Source of the DNA: Litorimonas sp964425355
GTDB taxonomy: Bacteria; Pseudomonadota; Alphaproteobacteria; Caulobacterales; Maricaulaceae
Length of the DNA stretch: 27,138 nt
NCBI GenBank assembly: GCA_964425355.1
Contig: CAYRMO010000032.1
Span: forward strand, 1-27,138
Direction: 5' to 3'
Below the pieces are notes generated by a model. That model saw only the letters and a program-made list of their open reading frames with translations. It was not told where the DNA came from and ran no database searches. Shown here piece after piece: positions 16,261 through 23,388 of the stretch (the stretch's first letter is position 1; the number at the start of each line of letters is the position of its first letter). Position numbers and translations under genes: made by a program.

Positions 16261-16461
16261 TCACTCAATCCCAATTTTTATACCATAAACCAACATGGCG
16301 GCCCCAATAAAAACACTGATCAGTCCAACAATATGAAGGTCGCGGTCTTTTGCATCCGACATCATACGACGATAGGCTTCGCGCATCTGGGCCGGAAAGC
16401 AGGCCCAAATACAGCCTTCAATTAAGACAAATCCACCAAAGGCGATGAGTGCAATACCCAT
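16261..16461 (-). CDS. DUF2065 family small membrane protein (YjeT-like)
   Basis: 66 aa with two membrane segments: about residues 2-20 (IALIAFGGFVLIEGCIWACF) and 43-62 (HIVGLISVFIGAAMLVYGI), joined by a charged cytoplasmic loop (AQMREAYRRMMSDAKDRDL). Length, topology and the FPAQMREAYRRM stretch fit DUF2065, whose members are regularly found just after hflC. Function is unknown; the steady link with HflKC suggests a part in FtsH-related membrane quality control, which is inference from context. The gene starts 12 bp after the hflC stop. Confidence 0.88.
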   Translation of the reverse strand: MGIALIAFGGFVLIEGCIWACFPAQMREAYRRMMSDAKDRDLHIVGLISVFIGAAMLVYGIKIGIE

Positions 16462-16473
16462 AGCGCGACCCTA

Positions 16474-17382
16474 TCAGCGTCGTGGACCCTGTTGATTGTC
16501 AAGGTAACCTAGGAAATCGCTATCAGGCGACAAAACATAGGTTGTGCTGCCAACATCGCCATTTTGCAGGCTTTTCTCATAAGCTTGCATTGTCCGGTAA
16601 AACGCAAAGAATTCCGGGTCTTTTGTGTATGCGTCCGCATAAATCGCGTTTCGCTTTTGGTCACCTTCACCGCGGATTATTTCAGCATCTCGCCTCGCAT
16701 TGGCAAGAACAATCTCGACCTCTTTATCAGCCTCGGCTTTAATTGTTCGCTTGGATCTCTCACCCTCGCCTCGCTTTTCGGCTGACTGCTCCTGGCGATC
16801 GGCCGCCATACGGTCGAAAACCCGTGTGGCGTTTTCTTGCGGGAGATCGGCGCGCTTTATCCTGACATCTTCAACGACGAGGCCAAATTTGCCCTCTTCA
16901 GCGCGTGTATTAGCGCGCGCTTCAATGGCGTTCATTAGATTGACACGTTGTCCGGAAATAATTTCCGGGCTTTCAACGCCACCTAAAATATCTCGGATAA
17001 GGGAATCAATGACGTTTTTAAGCTGAATTTCCGCACGTTCACGCGTGTTAAAGGTCTCGTAGAATTCTTGAACATTGTCAATCCGATAGCGAATAAAGGC
17101 ATCAACGACCAAACGCTCTTGGTCTGACGCCAAAATAGATTGTCCGGGCAAATCAAGGACTAAGTTTTTGCGATCATAATATCTTACGGATTCGATTAGT
17201 GGAATTTTCAGCTTTAGACCCGCATCTTCCTCAACGCCGTAAGCATTTTCAGACCTCACAGGTTCACCAAAGTTCAGGACCAAGGCCTGCTTGTCCTCAC
17301 GAACAGTGTAAAAAAATTGGCTGGCTACGAGCAGAATAATAACGCCAATAACGCCTAATAAAATGAGCTTGTTCTGGTTCAT
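16474..17382 (-). CDS. hflC: HflC, FtsH-associated SPFH protein
   Basis: 302 aa. One N-terminal membrane anchor (about residues 5-24), then an SPFH/band 7 domain starting TVREDKQALVLNFGEPV and continuing through DAFIRYRIDNVQEFYETF and the VEDVRIKRADLPQENATRVFDRM core. A long charged helix (about 190-250, RQEQSAEKRGEGERSKRTIKAEADKE split by short breaks) forms the coiled-coil wall seen in HflKC cages. It forms a complex with HflK that encloses the FtsH protease at the inner membrane, with the bulk of the protein in the periplasm. ATG overlaps the hflK stop by one base (TAATG), fitting the 1:1 stoichiometry of the complex. Confidence 0.96.
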   Translation of the reverse strand: MNQNKLILLGVIGVIILLVASQFFYTVREDKQALVLNFGEPVRSENAYGVEEDAGLKLKIPLIESVRYYDRKNLVLDLPGQSILASDQERLVVDAFIRYRIDNVQEFYETFNTRERAEIQLKNVIDSLIRDILGGVESPEIISGQRVNLMNAIEARANTRAEEGKFGLVVEDVRIKRADLPQENATRVFDRMAADRQEQSAEKRGEGERSKRTIKAEADKEVEIVLANARRDAEIIRGEGDQKRNAIYADAYTKDPEFFAFYRTMQAYEKSLQNGDVGSTTYVLSPDSDFLGYLDNQQGPRR

Positions 17383-18473
17383 TATTGTGCCCCTTTCTTA
17401 TTCAATTGATCTAAGGGCAAATATGGAACAACACCTGACCCTGCATCCCCATCCAATACAATTTTTTCAGCCCCACCATATACTTTTTCTAATGTTTCCA
17501 AATACATACGCTGACGTGTTACTTGTGGCGCCTTACGGTATTCATCATAAATCAGATTGAAACGTTGGGCTTCACCTTCGGCATCTGCAATCACGCGATC
17601 CCGATAAGCTTCCGCCTCTTGTAATAGTTTAGCCGCGGTACCTTCAGCCTCTAGGACTTCTTTATTTCGATAGGCTCTCGCTTCATTGACAGCACGCTCA
17701 GCTTCTTGTTGCGCGTTCACAACATCCAAAAAATCGTCCTCGACGTCAGCCGGCGGGTCTGTTTTCTGGAACTGTACATCATTGACCAGAACACCGGCTT
17801 GGTATTCATCGAGCAACTCCTGCAAGCGGGCCCGCACTTCTTGGCCGAATTCTTGACGGCCCGTTGTGATGATTGGGTCTAAGTTATTTTTGCCAATCAC
17901 TTCTCTAACAACTGACTCGGCGGCTGATTTTACAAGATCACGAGGTTGGTCCACCTTGAACAAGTAATCATCCAGATCATTGATCACCCAAAGAACTGTG
18001 AAGTTAATGTCAACAATATTTTCATCTCCCGTCAACATGAGTGATTCTGCGGGTCTGTTCACACCAACACTCGTCTCTTGTTGATCCGTTACATTTTCAA
18101 CAATTTTTCTTTCAATTGGGTTTGGAAACTTAAAGTGTAATCCGGGACCAGCTGTTCGAACATAATCGCCAAATCGCAAAATCACAGCTTGTTGGTTACC
18201 TTGAACCGTGAACACACTCGTAAAGAGTAAGGCAATCACGAGTAAAATCAGAGGGGCCCAAATTGGAATCTTAAAATCGGGCATTTGAGGACCATTGCTA
18301 CCGCCGCCAGTTCCGCCGCCGCCGCCGCGCTGGCGGCTCTTAAACCCAACAACATTTTCGAGATTGGGTTTATTAGGTTTAGGCGTATTCCCCCAAGGCG
18401 AATTACCGCCATTCCCATTGCTACCTTTTCCACCGCCGGGTTTAGGCCCCCATGGACTATTATTATCTGGCAT
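17382..18473 (-). CDS. hflK: HflK, FtsH-associated SPFH protein
   Basis: 363 aa. A cytoplasmic N-terminal tail rich in Gly, Asn, Pro and Ser (residues 1-65, with SPWG twice and a poly-Gly stretch at 50-58), a membrane anchor at about 70-90, then an SPFH domain (VQGNQQAVILRFGDYVRT ... GLHFKFPNPIE) and a long helical segment with NAQQEAERAVNEARAYRNKE. The Gly-rich tail and SPWG motif are typical of HflK rather than HflC. Start ATG 18473 has GGAG six bases upstream. The GC-rich poly-Gly codon run (18300-18330) is the most repetitive coding stretch in the window. It leads the hflK-hflC-DUF2065 operon, 78 bp after folA. Confidence 0.96.
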   Translation of the reverse strand: MPDNNSPWGPKPGGGKGSNGNGGNSPWGNTPKPNKPNLENVVGFKSRQRGGGGGTGGGSNGPQMPDFKIPIWAPLILLVIALLFTSVFTVQGNQQAVILRFGDYVRTAGPGLHFKFPNPIERKIVENVTDQQETSVGVNRPAESLMLTGDENIVDINFTVLWVINDLDDYLFKVDQPRDLVKSAAESVVREVIGKNNLDPIITTGRQEFGQEVRARLQELLDEYQAGVLVNDVQFQKTDPPADVEDDFLDVVNAQQEAERAVNEARAYRNKEVLEAEGTAAKLLQEAEAYRDRVIADAEGEAQRFNLIYDEYRKAPQVTRQRMYLETLEKVYGGAEKIVLDGDAGSGVVPYLPLDQLNKKGAQ

Positions 18474-18494
18474 GTCGTCTCCGAAAAATCAGTT

Positions 18495-18518
18495 GCGCTA
18501 CATGTGGACGTCTAGCGC
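18495..18518. repeat. Inverted repeat in the folA-hflK gap
   Basis: GCGCTA (18495-18500) and TAGCGC (18513-18518) are perfect inverted arms with a 12-base loop, located 22-45 bp before the hflK ATG. No U-tract follows on the minus strand, so an intrinsic terminator is unlikely; an operator or leader hairpin is possible. A six-base stem may be chance. Confidence 0.3.
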
Positions 18519-18551
18519 CACAGTTTCAAGACTATTCACCCTAACAATTGC

Positions 18552-19070
18552 CTAGAAAATGCGGTCATAAACAGCGATTGAAAAGGCATAATCGTCTTTT
18601 ATTCCTTGCGAAGGCCCATTTAATGACGTTTGGCTCCAGATTTCAGGATCAATTTTTGGAAATATTGTATCCCCTTCCACCTCGGTCTGAACATGAGTCA
18701 CATAGAGCCGGTCACAATACTGCAATAACATGTCATACAGTTGCGCGCCCCCAATTAGCATAATTTCGTCTTGCCCCAATAGGCCAGCATATTCGAAACC
18801 CTTGCCGACAAATGCGGGAACATCGTGATATATCTCGGCCCTGGTCGCCTTATAAGTTTGGTCACGCGTCAAGACCAGATTGGGCCGTCCGGGTAAAGCG
18901 AAAGGTAAGCTCTCCCATGTCTTGCGTCCCATAAGACAGGGCTTACCCATTGTAACCGCTTTAAAATGCTTCAGATCGCTTGGAAGACGCCAAGGCAGGT
19001 CACCTTCGTGGCCAATTACATTATTTTGGTCCATCGCGACAATCGCTGAGAGTTTGGGATTCGTAGTCAT
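18552..19070 (-). CDS. folA: Dihydrofolate reductase
   Basis: 172 aa. Motifs in order: LSAIVAMDQNNVIGHEGDLPW near the N-terminus (Met20-loop region), the substrate Asp in LPWRLPSDLKHFK, the NADPH-binding MGRKTWESLP and GRPNLVLTR, and IGGAQLYD after the central strand. It reduces dihydrofolate to tetrahydrofolate in the cytoplasm, regenerating what ThyA consumes. Start ATG 19070 has GGGGG five bases upstream. In many Alphaproteobacteria folA follows thyA directly; here about 3.4 kb of other genes lie between thyA and folA. Divergent from the VUT gene with 29 bp between starts. Confidence 0.96.
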   Translation of the reverse strand: MTTNPKLSAIVAMDQNNVIGHEGDLPWRLPSDLKHFKAVTMGKPCLMGRKTWESLPFALPGRPNLVLTRDQTYKATRAEIYHDVPAFVGKGFEYAGLLGQDEIMLIGGAQLYDMLLQYCDRLYVTHVQTEVEGDTIFPKIDPEIWSQTSLNGPSQGIKDDYAFSIAVYDRIF

Positions 19071-19099
19071 ATAGACCCCCTAGCCCAAGGCCTTCATGC

Positions 19100-19642
19100 A
19101 TGTCGACAGTTCAAAACAAAACCCGCTGGAAATTTGGCTTGCCCATTATGACACTTGTCTATGTGGCTCTGATTCCATTTATCAACTGGTCATTTACCTG
19201 GGCGCCGATGTGGGAAGTTCTACCGGGTTGGGCCTTTAATCCCGTAACAATCGTGACGGGCCTCGTTCTTGTCGTCAGGGATTTCGCCCAAAGAGAAGTT
19301 GGACATTATGTGCTGATTGCGATGGCCATCGCACTTCTATTGACAGCCTTTGCAGCAGGTCCAGAACTGGCCCTCGCAAGCGGCGGCGCCTTTGCGATTG
19401 CGGAACTCGTCGATTGGGCGCTATTTACCTTTACAAAATACCGCCTCTCAACGCGGGTCTTGCTCTCATCCGCGGTTGCGGCTCCGCTTGACACAACAAT
19501 ATTTTTATATGGTGCGGAGATGATCAGACCAGACCAATTGACCGGTCCCAATATTACAATGAGCATTATTGGCAAGATGGTCGGGGCCATCGTGATTTGG
19601 TATTTAGTCAAAACACGTTTTGAACGCGAAAATGTGAACTAG
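19100..19642 (+). CDS. VUT-family (YhhQ/DUF165-like) transporter
   Basis: 180 aa with five or six membrane segments. The family core is visible as LVLVVRDFAQREVGHYVLIAM (read in two parts) followed by LASGGAFAIAELVDWALFTF and KYRLSTRVLLSS, matching the VRDxxQ and G-AFxxSExxDxxVY patterns of VUT/YhhQ proteins. YhhQ imports queuosine precursors (preQ0/preQ1); this shorter version may do so, but the substrate is inferred and other vitamins or bases are possible. The region just upstream (29 bp) is too short for a preQ1 riboswitch. AAGG lies about nine bases before the ATG. Starts a plus-strand run of three genes set between folA and thyA. Confidence 0.78.
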   Translation: MSTVQNKTRWKFGLPIMTLVYVALIPFINWSFTWAPMWEVLPGWAFNPVTIVTGLVLVVRDFAQREVGHYVLIAMAIALLLTAFAAGPELALASGGAFAIAELVDWALFTFTKYRLSTRVLLSSAVAAPLDTTIFLYGAEMIRPDQLTGPNITMSIIGKMVGAIVIWYLVKTRFERENVN

Positions 19643-19684
19643 AACTTACTTCAAAATTTACCTCTAAGCTATTAGCAACCGCGC

Positions 19685-20350
19685 ATGAAAAGACTTACCC
19701 CCATACTCTTATCACTTTTGTGGTCTTCAAACGCACTCGCCTTTGACAGAGCCGCGCTATCAGCGGACGAAATATCTGCCCTGAAAATGGGTGAAGCCAT
19801 TATTTCTGTTTGGAAAGATAAGAGCCGCACTCATACGCCGAGCGTGTCAAAAGGCGGTATTGATATTATGGCCCCGGCCTCAATGATCAAAGACATGATG
19901 CTTGATTGTGAACGCGTGCACGAAGTCTCAACTGATATCAGAGAATGTATAATTCTAGAAACGTCAGAAGATAAGAGTTGGGACATTCGAAAGCAAAAAT
20001 TCGCTGTCAGTCCATTTTTACCAAAGTTCAATTCGACCTTCCGCACGGAATATTCTGGAAATGCCATAGATGGATTTGTCATGGAAATTTCGAAGATCTC
20101 TGGTGATCTTAAAGTGCAAGATGGCCGGTGGGACATTATTCCCCTATCTCCCACCCATAGTCGTGTCATTTATCAAGCCGCTATCGAGCCGTCTCTACCC
20201 ATTCCAGACAAGGTGATCAGAAAACAAGTTGGCGTAGGTATCCCCCAAATTTTGGAAAACCTACGCAATGTTGTTGAAACCGAATATGCTGACAGTCGAA
20301 AAAATAGATCACTTGCAACATCTGCCATGCCTGAAGGTCCAGCCTTCTAA
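19685..20350 (+). CDS. Exported START/SRPBCC-like protein
   Basis: 221 aa with a cleavable signal (MKRLTPILLSLLWSSNALA, then FDR). The rest has the rhythm of a lipid-binding START/polyketide-cyclase fold: a conserved-looking opening helix region (SMIKDMMLDCERVHEVSTDI), a WDIRKQKFAVSPFLPKF strand pair, GRWDIIPLSPTHSRVIYQA and the closing long helix IPQILENLRNVVETEY. Proteins of this kind hold a hydrophobic ligand in a deep cavity; ligand and role here are unknown. It shares a TAATG overlap with the glycosyltransferase gene, so the two are likely made together, perhaps for an envelope glycolipid. No clear Shine-Dalgarno precedes the ATG. Confidence 0.68.
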   Translation: MKRLTPILLSLLWSSNALAFDRAALSADEISALKMGEAIISVWKDKSRTHTPSVSKGGIDIMAPASMIKDMMLDCERVHEVSTDIRECIILETSEDKSWDIRKQKFAVSPFLPKFNSTFRTEYSGNAIDGFVMEISKISGDLKVQDGRWDIIPLSPTHSRVIYQAAIEPSLPIPDKVIRKQVGVGIPQILENLRNVVETEYADSRKNRSLATSAMPEGPAF

Positions 20351-21093
20351 TGCCCTTGGACCGGTCCATCAGCGTTGTTATTCCTACCTTTAGGGATGAT
20401 ATCGCGCTCGAATTGCTCCTAGAAGACCTATCAAAACATAGTGTCTCAGAAATCATCATCTGCGATGCAGAAATACGTCCTATCCCAGACTTCATTTTGA
20501 AAGCGTCAGTGGCGTCCAATATTCGATATATTCACGCGCCTAAAGGTCGGGGACCACAAATAAAACGCGGTATAGAAACCAGTCATGAAAAACTCATTTG
20601 GGTTCTTCATGCAGACAGTACACCGCATCGAAATAGTGTCGAAGACATCCGGATAACCATGTCTGATAAGGACATATCACTCGGATGCTTTCCAATCCGC
20701 TTTATGAAGTCTTCTCCAATATTGGCCGGTTTCGCGTATTTCAGCAAGTTTGATTCACGGTTTAGCAGTTTTGGCGATCAAGGTTTTTTCTTCCGCCGGG
20801 ATGATTATGATAAGCTGCGCCTCGATTTATCGGATTACCCCCTCTTAGAGGATATGGCTCTACGGACCGCACTCAAAACACTTGGGCGCGTCCGGAAATC
20901 TAATTTAAAACTCGAAACCTCGGCGCGTCGCTTTAGAAAGTTTGGGCCGCTTAGGACCCAAGCTTATAATATGGCGATTCTGTTTCGCTTTTGGCGTGGA
21001 GAAAGCCCGAGCAAGCTTTACCAGCGCTATTACGGCACTATTCCTCAAACAACTCAATCGCACCCGCCGTCATCGATTGCACACCAAGTTTAA
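20350..21093 (+). CDS. Family 2 glycosyltransferase, TIGR04283-like
   Basis: 247 aa. GT-A fold N-terminus ISVVIPTFRDD, then GRGPQIKRGIE (the nucleotide/acceptor loop typical of TIGR04283, usually GRAxQMNxG), the metal-binding region WVLHADSTPH, FGDQGFFFRRDDYDKL, and PLLEDMALRTAL, followed by the family's hallmark ETSARRFRKFGPLRT. These features match the 'rSAM/selenodomain-associated transferase 2' family well. No membrane segment is evident. Donor and acceptor are unknown. Overlaps the upstream SRPBCC-like gene (TAATG), and its 3' end overlaps the convergent amidohydrolase gene by 56 bp, which is unusual for this otherwise tidy window. Confidence 0.87.
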   Translation: MPLDRSISVVIPTFRDDIALELLLEDLSKHSVSEIIICDAEIRPIPDFILKASVASNIRYIHAPKGRGPQIKRGIETSHEKLIWVLHADSTPHRNSVEDIRITMSDKDISLGCFPIRFMKSSPILAGFAYFSKFDSRFSSFGDQGFFFRRDDYDKLRLDLSDYPLLEDMALRTALKTLGRVRKSNLKLETSARRFRKFGPLRTQAYNMAILFRFWRGESPSKLYQRYYGTIPQTTQSHPPSSIAHQV

Positions 21094-22462
21094 GAGCCTC
21101 TTCGGGCTCAGGCGCAAAAAATGGAGAATGATTTGCGGGTGGCAATAGGCCTGTTTCTTTCGCTTTTTCCATCATCTTAGCATTAGCGCCACCCGTCCAG
21201 AATATAAATGTCGGAATAGACCGGTCAAAGCGATGAAACCGCGAGAAGTCTTCCCCGCCCATACTCGGCGGACGCTCAACAATTTTCTCTTCACCAATTG
21301 ACGCACCAATCGCCTTCATAACCCGAGCGGTCATATCCGGATCATTAAAGGTCGATGGCGTATAATCACTTTCGAACTCAACGATTGGCATCAACTCTTC
21401 GGGTAGGCCAGCTGACAAAGCCTGTGCAATGGCGATCCGCTCAATCCCATCTAGCAAGGTCTTGCGTACATCATCATCATAAGAGCGGACTGTGATCAAA
21501 AGCTTTGCCTCATCCGGAATAATATTGTGCTTATATCCGGCTTGAAAGGACCCCACAGTTACAACGCCCGCTTCAAGCGGATTGACCTCGCGTGAGACAA
21601 GGGTTTGCAGGGCATTTATAATTTGCGACCCCAAGACGATCGGGTCTTTGCCCATATGAGGTGCAGATCCATGCGCGCCCACGCCTTTGATTGTAATATC
21701 GACACTATCAACATTGGCGAGAGCATAGCCTGGCGTGTAAGCAATTGTTCCAGCAGAGTCCCAACCGGACGTATGGGTAGCAAGTACATAATCTGGCTTT
21801 GGAAATCTCTCATACAAGCCGTCATCCAGCATGGCCAAGGCGCCCAATCCAACTTCTTCGGCAGGTTGGCCAATTATAACCAATGTGCCGGACCATTTGT
21901 CTTTATGCTCGATCAATTGGCGCGCCGCACCGACGGCAATGGCCATGTGACTATCATGGGCGCAAGCATGCATTATGGGAGCTTCATTGCCCTTATGGTC
22001 TTTGCCTACGGCTTTAGACTCATAAGGCAATCCGGTTTTTTCCAAGAGCGGAAGCGCGTCAATATCAGCCCGCAACATAACGGTTGGGCCATCACCATTT
22101 TCCATAACGGCAACAACGCCATATCCGCCTACACCAGCCATGACTTCACCGACGTCTTTTTTGACCTTGGCTTTTACCCAATCATCTCCGACATTTTCCG
22201 TGACATCAAAACCCAATGATTTCAGTTCTTTAGCGTAACGTACTGATGTTTCTTTTTCCATCAAAGAGAGTTCAGGATTTTCGTGGAAATGCTTATAAAG
22301 ATCCAGCACATAGTCATAATCAGCATTGACCGAAGATGTTAGATTGCCAATGGATGAGGGTGTTTGAACCTCCGTGGAAGAAGATTTAGGTTCTTCTGCG
22401 CAAGCGCTTAGGGGTGAAACGAGCGCTAAAAGCGCCGCAGATGTTGCAAATAAATGTTTCAT
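21038..22462 (-). CDS. Lipoprotein M20D amidohydrolase
   Basis: 474 aa. The N-terminal signal ends LSAC (Cys21), so it is probably a lipoprotein acting outside the cytoplasm, which is uncommon for this mostly cytosolic group. A Ser/Thr/Pro-rich linker (about 25-45) precedes the peptidase M20D fold: FHENPELSLMEKET, LRADIDALPLLEKTGLPYES, the metal site MHACAHDSHMA (family consensus HACGHD; Gly is Ala here), GQPAEEVGLGALAML, the lid domain with VGAHGSAPHMGKDPI, and the last ligand in MGGEDFSRF. Relatives remove acyl or aminoacyl groups (hippurate, IAA-amino acids, N-acyl amino acids). Substrate unknown. Start ATG 22462 has GAGAGG six to seven bases upstream. Confidence 0.9.
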   Translation of the reverse strand: MKHLFATSAALLALVSPLSACAEEPKSSSTEVQTPSSIGNLTSSVNADYDYVLDLYKHFHENPELSLMEKETSVRYAKELKSLGFDVTENVGDDWVKAKVKKDVGEVMAGVGGYGVVAVMENGDGPTVMLRADIDALPLLEKTGLPYESKAVGKDHKGNEAPIMHACAHDSHMAIAVGAARQLIEHKDKWSGTLVIIGQPAEEVGLGALAMLDDGLYERFPKPDYVLATHTSGWDSAGTIAYTPGYALANVDSVDITIKGVGAHGSAPHMGKDPIVLGSQIINALQTLVSREVNPLEAGVVTVGSFQAGYKHNIIPDEAKLLITVRSYDDDVRKTLLDGIERIAIAQALSAGLPEELMPIVEFESDYTPSTFNDPDMTARVMKAIGASIGEEKIVERPPSMGGEDFSRFHRFDRSIPTFIFWTGGANAKMMEKAKETGLLPPANHSPFFAPEPEEALKLGVQSMTAGAIELFEE

Positions 22463-22520
22463 AGCGAGCCTCTCATCTTTTGGATTTGATGGCCCGCTTT
22501 ATGCCCCGATGCAAGTCACT

Positions 22521-23315
22521 TTAAACGGCGACCTTTCCAGCAATATGGGGATGGGCTTTATATCCAATAATTTTCACATCCTCATAGGTAAAGCCGTCAA
22601 TTTTACTGACCTCGGGATTTAGCTTCAATTTTGGAAGCGGCATTGGATCCCGCGTCAATTGCAACTCGACTTGTTCAAAATGGTTTGAATAAATATGCGC
22701 ATCCCCAAATGTATGGACAAAATCACCAACCTCCAGATCACAGATTTGCGCCATCATATGTGTGAGCAAGGCATAGCTGGCGATGTTAAAAGGCACCCCC
22801 AGAAATATATCCGCGCTCCGTTGATAGAGCTGACAAGACAGTTTCCCATTCGCCACATGAAACTGGAACAAACAATGACAGGGCGGAAGGGCCATTTCAT
22901 CTACATCAGACGGATTCCAAGCGCTGACAATATGACGGCGTGAATATGGGTTGGATTTTATCGCCTCGACAACATTTTTAACTTGATCAATGACTCGACC
23001 CTCAGGGCCCTCCCAGCGGCGCCATTGTTTGCCATAGACAGGGCCAAGATCACCATTCTCATCCGCCCATTCATCCCATATGCGAACGCCATTCTCTTGA
23101 AGGTAAGAAATATTCGTATCACCCGCCAAAAACCAGATCAGCTCATGGACAATAGACTTCTTGTGTAATTTCTTGGTCGTGACCATAGGAAAGCCCTCGG
23201 CCAGATCGAATCGCATTTGATAGCCAAAGACTCCACGCGTGCCCGTCCCCGTCCGGTCCATACGGTCGACGCCATTTTCCATGACATGACGAAGAAGTTC
23301 GAGATATTGCTGCAT
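22521..23315 (-). CDS. thyA: Thymidylate synthase ThyA
   Basis: 264 aa, the same length as E. coli ThyA. Catalytic Cys146 lies in ALPPCHCLFQF; the dUMP phosphate contacts are in DRTGTGTRGVFGYQ and SRRHIVSAW, and substrate contacts in LYQRSADIFLGVPFNIASY and HTFGDAHIY; the C-terminus ends AGKVAV. It converts dUMP to dTMP and methylene-THF to DHF in the cytoplasm; FolA at 18552-19070 recycles the DHF. Start ATG 23315 has GAGGTGGG just upstream. A 7-bp inverted repeat (CGAGACA at 23331-23337, TGTCTCG at 23382-23388) flanks the upstream gap but with a 44-base spacing. Confidence 0.98.
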   Translation of the reverse strand: MQQYLELLRHVMENGVDRMDRTGTGTRGVFGYQMRFDLAEGFPMVTTKKLHKKSIVHELIWFLAGDTNISYLQENGVRIWDEWADENGDLGPVYGKQWRRWEGPEGRVIDQVKNVVEAIKSNPYSRRHIVSAWNPSDVDEMALPPCHCLFQFHVANGKLSCQLYQRSADIFLGVPFNIASYALLTHMMAQICDLEVGDFVHTFGDAHIYSNHFEQVELQLTRDPMPLPKLKLNPEVSKIDGFTYEDVKIIGYKAHPHIAGKVAV

Positions 23316-23388
23316 AACCCACCTCTAAATCGAGACATGGTGAAGTAAAAGGGGATAAATTGAAAACTTGGCGGGTTTCGGTGTCTCG

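Noticed and set aside
18295..18335. GC-rich repetitive run that could look like a tandem repeat
   Set aside because: It is simply the poly-glycine tail of HflK encoded by GGC/GGT/GGA codons.
19071..19099. preQ1 riboswitch before the VUT transporter gene
   Set aside because: Only 29 bp separate it from the divergent folA start, and no aptamer-like sequence is visible.
21605..22219. 204-codon plus-strand open frame inside the amidohydrolase gene
   Set aside because: It lies wholly antisense to conserved M20D motifs and has no recognisable domain or ribosome site.
23331..23388. 7-bp inverted repeat CGAGACA/TGTCTCG flanking the thyA upstream gap
   Set aside because: The arms are 44 bases apart and short; no structural or regulatory claim can be supported.
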